Below, in pieces: positions 48,071-60,527 of a stretch of 64,000 nt of DNA (the first letter of the stretch is position 1; the number at the start of each line of letters is the position of its first letter). The notes below the pieces were generated by a model, which did not search any database, was not told the DNA's origin, and worked only from the letters and a program-made list of their open reading frames with translations. Source of the DNA: Hydra vulgaris (taxonomy: Eukaryota; Cnidaria; Hydrozoa; Anthoathecata; Hydridae); NCBI RefSeq assembly GCF_038396675.1, contig NC_088929.1, positions 34,255,001-34,319,000 on the forward strand, given 5' to 3'. A program made the translations under genes and the position numbers.

Positions 48071-48408
48071 GGTCCGGTTAGCTTGTAGTTTTCTCGCAGA
48101 AATATAGCATTAAGTCAAGATGTTTTTTTTTCTTTACTCAATGAGAACTTCTCTCTTACAAAGTTATAATCATATTTTATACTAAATCACATACCTCAAA
48201 TATTACCATTACAACCCAGATAAACATATTTACAATTTCATATTAACCATATAAACACATTAGCAATTACATACAAAACCGTACAAACATATTAACAACA
48301 ATTATCAAATATTTTTTGCACTGCATGCAAATACACCTACATACAAATAAACATACATATCACTAAGACACATACATAATATATCAATATAAACTTATCT
48401 TATTAAAA

Positions 48409-49317
48409 TTGAGCTCTTGGAGATTTATTATGGAACCATACAATACAAAACAGCGCCTTAAAATTATCGAGTTTTTCTATTCTTGTAAACGATCAATTGT
48501 TTTGACGCAGCGTAAATATTGGCAACATTTTAATTCCAGAACAGCTCCCACAGCCTTCATGATTAGGAGTTTGGTTGATCGTTTTGAGAAACTGGGTTCA
48601 GTGGCCGACCGTCCTGGATGAGGTGCCCATCGAAATATTTGCACTGAAGATAACGTGGAAACTGTGCGGCAGATGATCCATCTGTCTCAACTCGCCGTTG
48701 TTCCAGCCAATTGGCATTTCCAGAACAACAGTGCGTAGAATTTTAAATTGGATTTTAAGATGTATACATACAAAATTCAAATTGTGCAAACACTACTATC
48801 GCAAGATCACCATCAACGACTACAATACGCTATTCGTTTTACACAATTAGCCACACAAATTGATTTTTTAAATAATGTTTTGATGTTAGATGAAACGCAT
48901 TACCATTTAAATGATTATGTCAACAAACAAACTGTAGATTTTTGGGCTCTGAAAATCCGAGAGCAACACACTGGCATCAATTGCAACCATCTAAATGTAC
49001 TGTTTGGTGCGGTGTTATGGCCACTAGAATTATCGGCCCATATTTCTTCGAAAATGAGAATGGAAAAAAATCAGATTTCCCTTGGCCACCTCGTTCGCCA
49101 GATTTGACTGCGCCCGACTATTTTTTTATGAGGATATTTAAAAGACAAAGTGAATGTTAATAAACCAGAGACTATTTGACAGCTGAAGCAAAATATTCGA
49201 GACGAAATACTTCAACCAGAAACATTATGTGGTGTAATGGAAAACGCGTTAAAAAGGGCCAATTTCCGTATCGAGAAAAATGGTGGACATTTGTCTGATG
49301 TCATATTTCACTCATAA
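48409..49317 (+). pseudogene. Mariner-like transposase remnant with internal deletion
   Basis: An HTH start MEPYNTKQRLKIIEFFY and RSLVDRFEKLGSVADRPG leads to a stop. Then come LMLDETHYHLNDYVNKQ (first Asp), VLFGAVLWPL, and in another frame IIGPYFFENENG joined directly to FPWPPRSPDLTAPDYF. The block with the second catalytic Asp is deleted. The end reads GGHLSDVIFHS. The right end GGGTCAAAGAAGACC (reverse complement, near 49420) looks like its terminus; the left terminus is lost next to the Gypsy LTR. Confidence 0.8.
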
Positions 49318-50522
49318 TTTCTATAGGATATATTTAATGTATAAAATAAGTTAACCAAAATAAATGATTATTGCAAAAGTTATCCATGTTTAACATTAGT
49401 AGGTCTTCTTTGACCCACCCTGTACATAACAAAATTTGAATGTACAAAGTAAATATTTATATATATAATTAAGATGTAAAAACTCGTTAGTAGGGTATTG
49501 CGATATCACTAGCGAACTATTGAAGTATCAAAAAACAACGAACTATCGGTAGTAATGATGTTGAAAGTGCAATATCAAAAAACTCAATTTCAATATCGAG
49601 TGTTTGAAAGTCAAAATATTTCTTCCAACAATGAAAATTGTTTCCATCACTACCGAAGTCCCTTTTGCCACTACCGAATTCAATATAAAAAAAAAAAAAA
49701 AAAAAATGCGTTTAAGAAAAATCAACTTTCTATAAATCGATTATCTCTCCAATTCGAACTTTTATTTTCCCCATAAAATTCGAATTAGAGACATTTCACT
49801 GTATTAAGTAAATTTCATAAACTAATTAATTTTTAATTATTTTTATGGTTTAATTTTTTTTTTTTTGCAGAGGTTATTTCTTTTAAAAATAAAATTTACA
49901 GGTCTGTCTAAAAAAATTAATTGTGAGAATAACATTGTTTTATTGTTTTGAAGATAGTGACACCTTAAGAGTTGATAATTGCTATTGATATTTTCCCGAT
50001 TAAGTGGAGCATTTGTAAAGTTAATGGGTTTAAATACTGTAAATAGCAAGTTCTTTTAATTCTTTGTTTTAAGCATTGGTTAAAATTCTTCACAAAAAAA
50101 AATAGTCAAACGAGTTTTTATGATATTGAATGCATTTTTTTAAATTCATTGTTTGTATTTCTCACATGTGTTGGAGACTTAAGTTTGAACTATATTTATT
50201 TTTATTAATAAAATATTAAAAAAAAAAAAAATGTAATTTTGATCAAGCCTTGATACATATTTTGTCTCTGGGAAATAAAAATCAATTTAAAAATGTTAAT
50301 TTTTTTTGAAAAGTTTCAAAAGGGTGAGTATTGTAAAAAATATGAACAATCATTTAAGATAATATATTTTAGGTGGGCTAATCAAAAGAGGTATTTGGTT
50401 CTTTTGATAGTGGCGATAATTTAAGTTTATACTATCAAACACTTTCAAAAGATACCGTTCAATACCGAGCTTTTGAAAGTGTTGATTTTTAAAAAACTTA
50501 CTTTCAATTTCAATATCATAAC

Positions 50523-51636
50523 TAGTGAACGGAAACTTTCGGCTTCGGCCGAAACCGAAACCGAAATTTCTGCTTCAATAATTTTTTTACTTTTCCTGTT
50601 TCGACCGAAGTTTCGGTTCAAACCGCAACCGAAATGGGTCGAAACTTTTATAAGATTTTTTTTTAAGTTTTAATTTAGAGTGGGATCATGACGGTTTCCT
50701 AATTGTAATCGTTTGTTAGTAAATCAATTTTTAATTATAACAATTGTAGAAATTTGAATTGAAATCACGTTACATAATAGTTTTAAATTACTATTCTCAA
50801 AATCATTCTTAAAATGAATTAACATTTAAGTAAAGCAACCCAAACCAATAGTTTCATCAAAAGTTTCTCAGTACTAAATTTTACAATGGAAAATAATCGA
50901 TAAAAAACTGGTTTAAGGAATCATTTTACCGTGACAGGTAGTGATTTCAAACACGGAACTTGCAATATCTGCAATTTGAAAGTATCTCGTGGATCACACA
51001 AGCTAAAATTTCAATCACTTAGCGGACTTTCATCACATTTAAGAAGTCATTTACTCTAAAAAATCTCCTAACTGAAAAAGCAATACTCACAACTTCCGGC
51101 AGTCCTGAAAATATACCAACTTCAGATCAAGTTGAGCCTATTACAATTAAAAAAAGAACAATACCCTTATTTGACACCAGAACAAAACAACAGAGGGCTG
51201 AAATGTTGCAATTTGCAATGCATGGTTGGGTTGACAAAATCTCAAAAAGTGATTCAAACTCCGAAGAAGGTCTGAAGTTTCATAGATTTATATTAGAAAA
51301 CAACATTAAAAGCAAAGTTTGGTTTGGCAAAAGTAGCAAAGAGATTCCTACGACCTCGACCAACAAAAACATGAACAAAAAAACGTATTCCGCAGAGAAA
51401 ATACTTCAATTATTACCTTTAATTATTGAAATTATAGTTTTTATCAAACTATGTTTCATGGTGATTGCTTAGATATATGTAAAATAGTTTTTTTTGCTTT
51501 AATTCGGTGATCATAAAAGGTTCAGGGATTTTAAACATTCTTTTTCAAATTTCGGCCGAAATTTCGGTTTCGGCTACTGAACCGAAATTTTGGTACTTTC
51601 GGTTTCGGCTCAAATTTCGGTTTCGGTCGATCACTA
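50523..51636 (+). mobile_element. hAT element (nested) with BED-finger remnant
   Basis: Ends TAGTGAACGGAAAC and TAGTGATCGACCGAAAC; an exact 8-bp duplication ATCATAAC lies at 50515-50522 and 51637-51644. Dense CCGAAA / TTTCGG words lie near both ends. Related by its ends to 34381-34898. Confidence 0.92.
50900..51472 (+). pseudogene. BED zinc-finger hAT transposase, N-terminal remnant
   Basis: Reads HFTVTGSDFKHGTCNICNLK and LSGLSSHLRSH, the C-x2-C and H-x4-H spacing of a BED finger, then a stop and a short open part (51203-51472) after it. The catalytic domain is missing, so the element is a deletion derivative. Confidence 0.75.
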
Positions 51637-51722
51637 ATCATAACTTCGGTAGTGACTGGTTATTAATACCGACCAGAATATAATACCGGCTTTTCTCACT
51701 ACCGTAATCCCTTACTCGTTAG

Positions 51723-53170
51723 TATAAAATATATAATATGTCCCTAAAATAATATATCTATGCGTCCAAGTAATTATCACAAAAACAAATGTTAATAAAA
51801 TAAAGTAAATGTATATAAGTTAAGATAAAAGATTTCTTAAGAGTATTAGTAATAAAACAAATTCAAACTTAAAAGTATATAAGAATGTTTTTAATAAGGA
51901 AAAGAATTTTTTTTAATTTTCATTTAAATAAGAAAAATTTCCATTCTTGAGAAAAATCAAAATGTTTTAATACTACTTTGTTCCATAAAAATGCTCCTCT
52001 AAATGAAATACAAAACTAATCAAATTAGTCTTGAAAACTGATTGAAAAATAAATAAAACTGAGGGGTATTAAACCATTTAAGCATTTTAGATGCGCGATA
52101 CAAAATTTTTTTTTTGAAATAAAAACATTTGTCCTATAAAAATAGAAAAGAATGTTTACAGAATCGGAAAAAAAAGTTATAAGGGTTACAAATGGGGCAA
52201 AGGTTAAAAATCAGGGGGTCTAAGCTCAATTAATCATTTTGGATACCCATTCAAAAAATATATATAACTTTAATTTCAAATAATAAAAAAAAGTTTAATG
52301 CAATAAAAATGTTCAAAAATTCTGTTGAATTATCTGCCATATTATTATATGGCAGATAATTCAACAGAATTTGAATACTTTTTTATCCTTCTTTAGAGCA
52401 TTATGTAAAAGGAAACACGAAATAAAACTCTTCTTCCAATAAAAGTACAAATAAAATACGATATATACAAATAAAAATACAAATAAAAGTACGAAACAAA
52501 ACTCTTCTTCCAATAAAAGCAACAGAGGCGCTCTTGATGTTGATTATACTTTTCCACTTGTTTAAATTTTTTCCATGTAGGTTTGAATTTAGAATGAAGC
52601 CTTCATACTGTTCAGCAAACTGACTCTAAACAGTTTAGAAAATTTGGTTGATAGAAATCTTGGGTAAATAGAAAGAAGTTTTTTAATTTAGCAAATGCTA
52701 ATTTATACTCAGTTGCAAGAGTTTGACTTAAACAAGAGTCTTTATCTATAGCTCATACGCTGAACAATAGGTTTAAGTTGAGAAAACTGAGAAGTAAAGG
52801 CGTATTAAAAGGTTTCTATCTACCAAAGACAGTTTGCTAAACAGACCTTATTCTCAATTAAAACCTACATGGAATATATTTTGCCCGATTCTAACGATTC
52901 AGGGCTTTTCCTATTGTTACAAAACATATCTTCTTGAAAAAAAAAGGTTTGGTTTGAGTGAAACGACTAGAATCACTCAAATTACATGTTGCATTGAAAT
53001 TCATTATAATGTTAACAATTAATACAAAATTTTACATAGTTGTCTAAAAATAACTTAAATTATTTTTTAAACAACAGGTTACTGAGCCAACTCTTAACCA
53101 ACCTTACTAAACGTACAGAAAGTTTAGTAACGTCGGTTCAGTAACTCCGTTCAGTAACATTATCCAGATT
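51723..53170. other. AT-rich region with a hairpin and a foldback repeat
   Basis: 52317-52372 is a perfect inverted repeat with 26-nt arms and a 4-base loop. 52560-52625 and 52815-52885 are inverted copies (CCATGTAGGTTTGAATTTAG against CCATGTAGGTTTTAATTGAG). ACTCTTCTTCCAATAAAAG occurs twice near 52430 and 52500. No gene. Confidence 0.6.
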
Positions 53171-53199
53171 AAATTCAATAAATTGCAGAAAAATTTAAT

Positions 53200-55470
53200 G
53201 TCTTTTTCATAAATATAGGGAAACAACTACCCGGTGCAATTCCTGAGGGAAAAGAATCATTTGAATCTTTCTCGAAAAAATCAGATTCCTTCATGGATGA
53301 ATCGGAGCTTTCAGATGATGAACTTTGGCAAGCGATTAGTAGGCTGAAAACAAATAAGAGTGCAGGACTGGATGAAAATAACCCTAATGTTGTAAAAGCA
53401 GTCTCATATATTATAGAGAAACCTCTTTTCATAATTTTTACTCTTTTTCTAAAAGACGACATTTTTCCTGACCAAATTAGCAAAAATAATTCCGATATAC
53501 AAAAGCGGTGATGATTCGATTAAATCTAACTATAGACAAATATCCATACTTTCCTGTTTTTTTTTAAAATACTAGAGTGTATTATGCATAACAGACTGTA
53601 CAATTATCGTGAAAAAAATAATATTCTTTATCATAAACAGTTTAGTTTTCACAAAAACCATTCCACGGACATGCAATAATTGATCTTGCGAATCAAATTT
53701 TGAATGGTTTTGAAAACAATAGTCACACACTCGGAATTTTTCTAGACCGATCTTAAGCATTTGATACTGTCAACCACAACATTTTTATCTATAAACTACG
53801 CAATTATAGAATAGTTCACTCTAACTTATGTGGCTGCGATGTTATCAAGAAAATTGTAAACAAGGAGTACTACACGATTTTACATGCACACGATTTTAAT
53901 CAGTAAGTTGCGGTGTTATACAAAGATCAATACTTGGACCTTTGCTGTTTTTAATTTATACAAATGTTGAAAATATGAAAAAAAAAAAAAATCTATTGAT
54001 TTATTTAAAAGAACTATAAAAAAAACGCTTATTAATTTAAACAATACATTTATATTAATATATTACGGATTGTATTGAATATGTATACGTATATATACCG
54101 ATTTGAAAATTTTTTTATATTTGCGTTAAAATATGTTATTTTATAACTTACGTTATAGTAACGTATATAGTACGTTATTTTTATATTTACATTATATTAC
54201 CATACGTACATATACCGATTTGTAATTTTTTTTTTTTTAATTCTTTCTTTTTTGCAAACTTTAAAATTTTTTTTAAACTTTTTAATTTAAGTCAAATTTC
54301 TCAGACTTTTTCCTTCTATTTTGTTGACATAATTAATGGACATATCCTACCTAGGTTTAAAATTAAATACAGTAGTATTATGAAAGAGTAACTTTACAAA
54401 ACATAATTTTGGTTACATTTCGCAGTTTTTTTTTTAATATTGAATACAAAATTCATAATATTTTTTCAGGATTCAGAAAAAAATGGCTTACCTACTTTAA
54501 AGAGTACCATATGGATCAATTATAGGCCCTCTCTTATTCTTAGTTTATATAAACGACTTAAGTCACGCATCAGTCAAATTAAACCCAATTAAGTTTGCAG
54601 ATAATGCAAATTTCTTTCTTTCCAACTATAGTACCAAACAACTTTATGCTGACATGAACTTTAAATTAAGTAAGATAAATGATTGATTTACAGCAACAAA
54701 ATTCTCATTAAACGTCAAAAAAAACTTATTATACATTACTTTATATAAAGTCGCAAGAATTAAATCTTTCCCTTAAATTTCCAGATCTATTTTTAAATAA
54801 TAAAGAAATAAAACACGAAGACACTATAAAGTTCTTCGGAATACTTATTGACAAGCATTTATCTTGGTTTACCCATATTAAATATTTACCATTATAAGTT
54901 AGTAAAACCATTAGTATGATCTACCGAGTTTGTCCTTATGTTAATATGCTATGTCTTATTTAACTTCTCTTTAATTCAATGTTTTATTAAGTATGCCAAT
55001 ATTACATGGGGTAGCACGCAACCAAACAAAACTTAGACAGAGTTCAAAAACATTTGTGTAGAATTATATACGGGAAAAAATAAAGGGAGCACACTGAACC
55101 CTTAATGAGAGACATGAAAATGATGAATGTTTATGAAATAAATATTTCTCAACACCTAATTTTCATGTAAAAATATACAAATAACCTCACTCCAGCTAAT
55201 TTTATTTATAAGTTTAAAAAAAAAAAAGAAAAGTATTTCCTAAAAACAAATCAATCAAGTTTCTTTAAATTGCCAAAGAAATTACAAAAAATATACAAAG
55301 TTTTCAATAGCATTTCGAGGACCTAAGATATGGAATTATTTTCAAAAAAAGAAAATGCAAAAAAAGATATGGTAAAATCATTAAACTCATTTAAGTTTCA
55401 AGCAAAAAAACACTTTCTGAGTTCTGAGGGGAATAATTTATTATTATTCGATGAACCCATATCTTCTTTG
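53200..55470 (+). pseudogene. LINE reverse transcriptase pseudogene
   Basis: Contains RT blocks in order: DDELWQAISRLKTNKSAGLD (53310), a changed IPIYKSGDDSIKSNYR (53495), LECIMHNRLYNY (53575), a LDLSKAFD-like part (53745), then an AT-rich gap of about 500 bases. It resumes with SIIGPLLFLVYINDLSHAS (54510) and FADNANFFLS (54595), where the second Asp of FADD is Asn. NNKEIKHEDTIKFFGILIDK and the C-terminal part to about 55470 follow. Many stops and shifts; inactive. Confidence 0.8.
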
Positions 55471-55673
55471 AGCCTCGGTCTGTTTTTTAAACTGTCTTAT
55501 TTGTTTATATTTGTTTACGTGAATCTCTTATGTAACTTATTTTCTTAAAGATAAAAAATAAAAAACAAAAAACTTAAATAGTTTATTACTTTTTATGTTA
55601 CATATTACATGACTCCAACATTTGGTAACATTAGAAATAGAAAAAAATCATTAACTTCTATAATTGTACATGG

Positions 55674-57844
55674 TAACCATGAGCGAAACTAGGTTTTTTC
55701 AAACCGAGACGAGACCGAGACGAGAAGTTAGTACTTCTCGTGAGACCAAGAACGAGACGAGACGAGACAAGAAATTTAACAATTTTTGAAAGCAAATTTA
55801 TTAAAATCCAAGTAAAAAAAAAATGTAAACATGGTTTTGACAAATAGACACAAATGACATTTGTCAAACGTAATCAACTTTTTCAAATATTAATTCAGAA
55901 TTTTTTTGCCAAACTTATCCAACAAGACAATGTTTTCTCTGATTAAGATGATTTGTTCTACTTTTTCTGGGTGTAAGTTGTGTCTGGATGATCGGACGAC
56001 ATTTCCACCTGAGCTAAAAACTCTCTCTGATTTAGTTGAACTTGCTGGAATAGCTAAAATTTGTCTAGCTAATGAAGAGAGTTCTGGCAATGTATTTGAA
56101 TGCAATTTCCACCAATCAAGAATCGGAAAGTCTTTTTTGGCATGAGGGAGATATTCATACTGGCACATTTCGCTCAAAATAGGAATTAGTTCAGATGTTG
56201 GCTCTTGTGTTTCAATTTTGTCATGGATTAAATAAAGAGAATCGGTGACAGTGTTAATTGTTGGAATAGACTCAGCCGACCACGTTTCTGTAGCTTCTTT
56301 AAGTGGTGCCAAAATTTCTACTGCTCCCTCGATTGATTTCCACTGTGATGCACTGATGGTCTTTGAAGAAAAAATATCTTCATTTACACATAAGCTGATA
56401 ATTGCACTCTTTAGATGTAGGACAGAAGCCATGCAATCCAGTTCACTATTCTTGTGAACTGGATTGCATGGCTTTTAGACAGTTACGCCATCTTGTGTCA
56501 ACAGATTGGCGTAACTGTCTAAAATTGATTCCTTGAGCGTCTGATTCTGATTCAAGCAACTAGGCTGCAACTGTTGACTGGTGAGTTAGAGAAGCCAAAT
56601 CTTTGTATGTTAAAGAAGCCAAATCAACGCATCATCCATTCCAGCAGTCATTCCAAATGAGTCTCGAATTGCACATTGCAAAATATGTAAAAAAAAAGTA
56701 TTGGGCAAGGCGCTTTGACAATTTGACTGCAAGTTTCATGTTTCTTGCCTGGTCGTTCACGCAGTACATTGGCAAATCAGCAGGCAAATTTAGTTCTTCT
56801 AAGAAAGAATCCAGCTTTCCTTCAATTAAGATACCTGTGTGTCTGCCTTGGAACTGTTGGACATGGGGTGTCCAGTGATGTAGTCTTCAATTTTCGTCAA
56901 TAGCAAGAAAAGTCCAAGAGATGTAGCTGTCCTGAGCTCTAGAAGTCCAAAGGTCAGAAGTAAGTGCAGCACTTTTTAGATTTGGCGTAACCTCTGTTAT
57001 TATGCTCTTCATTCCAGCTTGAACTTTTCTTGACCAAATTGAATATGTTGTTCTGTGATGAAGGCTCAGTTTAGGGTTTGCAATGTCAAACAATTTCTTG
57101 AAACCTCTTTCTTCGACTGCTGAAAAGGATGCCAGATCAGTGCAAAAGTAATTCAGCATTGCAGAGTCAAACTGTTTTTGAATGGAATTGTCTTTGTCAT
57201 ATTTGGACTTTGTTTCAACCATTTCGACCATGGTTCGTTGTTTCTTCTTAGGAGGAGGAAGAAGAGAGTCTTCAGTTTTTTCAGAATACTCAACGTAATC
57301 TTGGCTGTGTTTTTTTTCGAGGTGACAATGAAGTCCGCTTGTGTTTCCATCTTTAGCTTTCAAATACTTTTTGTACGCCTTGCATTCAGCACCGTCACTT
57401 GTTTTTTGAAAATATCTCCAGATTTTGTTTTTTCTTGGTGACATTTTTGATCGTTGAAATGAGGCAAGAATATTTCTTTTCAATATGAACAATATGTGTC
57501 AAGTTGAATTCCACTGGTAAACTAATGAAATTAAGTCAAAAGTGCACCATTTTATACAAAAAGTTTTTGTAATTAAAATCTAATTAAAAATATTTAAAAT
57601 TTAATTAAAATTTTTTAATTAGATTTAAAAAAAAAATCTAATTAAAAAATCTAATTAAAATCACGGAGTCAAAATAATAATTAATTTAAAAAACAAATTA
57701 TTAAGCATTTTGTAAATTATAATAATCTTTAATTTGGAAAATAATATAATATACTTCTACTTCTCGCGAGAAATTTCTCGTTTCTCACGAGAAGTCCCAT
57801 TTCTCACGAGAAACGAGAACGAGACGAGATCTCGCTAATGGTTA
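55674..57844 (-). mobile_element. hAT transposon with broken ZBED-type transposase
   Basis: Ends TAACCATGAGCGA and TAACCATTAGCGA; exact 8-bp duplication GTACATGG at 55666-55673 and 57845-57852. Near both ends GAGACGAGA and TTCTCACGAGAA words are repeated. Carries a minus-strand transposase in two large pieces. Confidence 0.93.
55890..57492 (-). pseudogene. ZBED-type hAT transposase pseudogene
   Basis: The first piece (56887-57492) has a BED finger (KIWRYFQK, then CKAYKKYLKAKDGNTSGLHC and HLEKKH) and LTSDLWTSRAQDSYISW with the first catalytic Asp. The middle holds LDSFLEELNLPADLPMYCVN and DQARNMKLAV in broken frames. The last piece (55890-56432) is the C-terminal dimerisation region: PILDWWKLHSNTLPELSSLA and SSTKSERVFSSGG with the Glu, ending KKILN. 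Between pieces are two back-to-back hairpins (56428-56472 and 56477-56520) that interrupt the coding sequence. Confidence 0.88.
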
Positions 57845-57987
57845 GTACATGGTTTTAATTTTAAGATACTCATACATTTAGGAACGTCTAATTCCTGCTA
57901 TGCCCCGGACGTCATGAAAGCTCTTTGCGGCTCTGTATATGTATTGAGTTCCTCTCAATATACAAAATACTGCTGCGGAAATCATGA

Positions 57988-58011
57988 CCCCCCCCCCCCA
58001 CCCACCCACCC
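57988..58011. repeat. C-run with CCCA repeats
   Basis: A run of C followed by three CCCA units; the minus strand is G-rich enough for a G-quadruplex. Confidence 0.85.
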
Positions 58012-58039
58012 ATCTTCTCTATGTTCTATAATTTTTTTT

Positions 58040-58815
58040 TTTCTTTTTTAATACATGTTTTATTTTACACATACAAAGTAATTACAAGTTACCAATCACT
58101 GATTGGCATAAGATATACAAATTTAAATCATAAATATAAAGTTCAAAATATACGTGGCAAATAAAAATATAGTTGCTTACAACTTTGAGACATGAATAAA
58201 ATAAATACCAATTACAACAAGATAATAACGTGTAAGTAAAAATAATCCGAGAAATATATCTCTATATTACTCCAATTAAAATAAAAAATACAATGAATAA
58301 AAATAATCTGCTGATTTTTTTGAGGAGAGTTTAGATGTTTCACTATAAGTTAATTTACCACATTTTAAGATAATGTTAGCGTATATGATAAAAACAAAAT
58401 TTGTGTAAGATTGATAAGAAGAAATACTTATTTGTAGTCATAGGAAGCTCGCAGAAGACTTAAGTCAGTCTTGTCATCGAGTACCTATTTCTTAGACGTG
58501 TAATACACATAAAAATCAGTTGCATATGTGGTATATATGTACGTGTTACATATATACCTTGTTATTAATATTATTTTTATTATCGATTTGTATTAAAAGT
58601 TAAGTTACATTTATTTATTTATTCAAATTTAAAAAAATTCCTTACAGTTGTTTAATTTAATTATTGTAGACTTTAGCTTTTTTTTTTGAGAGTGTTCGTT
58701 GTTTAAGTTTAATAGTGATTCGTTTCTGGAAACTAATTTGTTAAATAAATAGGGACCACGATATGTAACTGAGAATTTTGAGAGTCTTGTTGTTTCAAAA
58801 GGTATCTTCCCAGTG
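58040..58815 (-). pseudogene. LINE 3' end fragment
   Basis: The minus strand has KIPFETTRLSKFSVTYRGPY and LFNKLVS, the C-terminal block of CR1/L2-like LINEs, followed by a short tail and AT-rich 3' sequence. Cut at its 5' side next to the CCCAYRTGGG array. Confidence 0.65.
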
Positions 58816-58821
58816 AAAAAT

Positions 58822-59035
58822 AAAACCGCGTCCCACATGGGTTCCGCGTGGGTTCCGTGTGGGATTGATGGGATTTATGTGGGACGGATTTTCCCATGTG
58901 GTATCCGTATGGAAATTTGTCACCTTAAACCCATGTGGGTAATCCCACATGGGTTATATGTGGGAACCATATGGTATTTACACACATGGGAAATCCCACG
59001 TGGGTTTCCTGTGGGATTTGCATGGGAATTAATTT
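58822..59035. repeat. CCCAYRTGGG-rich array
   Basis: In about 210 bases the palindromic word CCCACATGGG or near forms (CCCATGTGGG, CCCACGTGGG, GTGTGGGA) recurs about a dozen times in both orientations, with spacing of roughly 10-25 bases. GC-rich relative to the surroundings. No known function assigned. Confidence 0.8.
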
Positions 59036-59535
59036 AAAAGCCGAAAACTATAAAAAAAAAATTTAAATCAACATTGCATTGCGTTACGTTTATATTGTGT
59101 GAAAATATTTTATATTAATAAAGAGAATGGCAAGCAAGTATGTAAGTACCACGAATAATTTTTATCTTTCTTTATAGAAATAAGATTAAGATTTGTGCAA
59201 ATAGACGTATTATTAGGATAATATAATAGTTATTTGAATATAGATCTTGAGTAAATTATTTGCAAACAATTAACTGATGCAAGTTGAAATGTTGTCAAAA
59301 ACCAATCTTGCATGCATGGGACACTGCAGTGTCCCACAAAGAAATGCAGGTTTGAAAGTCAAAGAATTCCCAATTTTCTTTATTAAAAAAAAAAAAAAAA
59401 TAGGATGGAGATGGGTTTCTGTAACTTTTTTTATGCTCCAAAACTTTTAACTTTAGATATAATAAGGTCCTTAAGACTTAAGGGACTTACGAACTACATT
59501 GACGAACAAAAACAGGATATTTACAGAAACTTTTT

Positions 59536-59600
59536 AATTTTTAATCTGGAATACCACAGTGTTCTTGAGAATAACACTGTGGTATTCCAGATTAAAAATT
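59536..59600. repeat. Hairpin with 26-nt perfect arms, absent from the other arm
   Basis: 59536-59561 and 59575-59600 are exact inverted copies. The matching place in the right arm (61681-61760) has only one of them. Confidence 0.95.
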
Positions 59601-59794
59601 AAGCCTCTGGGTCCAGTTTTCAAAGTAATATGATCTAAGTAATGTTTAAATAAAATAATATGCTTAAAAATGCATATAGTTATACATATAACTCCTGATA
59701 GTTAACTATATGTATAACAAGTTATACATATAATTTGTTATAAAAACTTATTTTTTAAGGTTATGCTTGAACAAATTAGTACCAATTAAGTAAA

Positions 59795-60103
<309 letters not shown>

Positions 60104-60527
60104 CATTAAAACAATAAAATTGATACAAAATTTCACTTTAAAACGAATACCATTAACATTGTGATGATAATAGCATTAGTATTTATGTATTATTATTATA
60201 CTATAAATAAATAGTTTTTTAATTCATTTTATAAAATAGAGACTGACAACTGCTAATTAATGGAAATAAATACAAATTTTAAAAATCATATAAACTTTAT
60301 TTATTATTATTAAATACTATATTAATGTTAGTCTACAAAGTTAAAATCAATTTAGAGCATTGTTATTAGTTCTTTTGCGATTCGCACTTCCACTTCTGTC
60401 TCTCAAATTTATAAAATAGGTGGTCAAAGCTTGCTCAATAGGTAGGTTCTCAGCATAACAATGCTTTTTTCTTACACTTTCTAAAGAGAAGTATGGCAAA
60501 TTGATTACTTATTTTACCTAAATCGTA

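Larger units (their letters stand above)
46626..48325 (-). mobile_element. Internally deleted Gypsy-type LTR retrotransposon
   Basis: Near-identical direct repeats of about 185 bases at 46626-46812 and 48125-48325 (both with TTTACTCAATGAGAACTTCT and CCGTACAAACATATTAAC) enclose a minus-strand gag piece joined to an integrase piece. Protease, reverse transcriptase and RNase H are absent. Confidence 0.8.
49491..51714. mobile_element. hAT element (outer), host of a nested hAT
   Basis: Ends TAGGGTATTGCGATATCACT and, reverse-complemented, TAAGGGATTACGGTAGTGAG; the flanking 8 bases CTCGTTAG are identical on both sides (49483-49490, 51715-51722). The interior has repeated ACTACCGA and TTTGAAAGT words but no gene. 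It is split by the element at 50523-51636. Confidence 0.9.

Noticed and set aside
53175..53483. 102-residue minus-strand reading frame
   Set aside because: Lies opposite the LINE reverse transcriptase, which has clear RT motifs on the plus strand.
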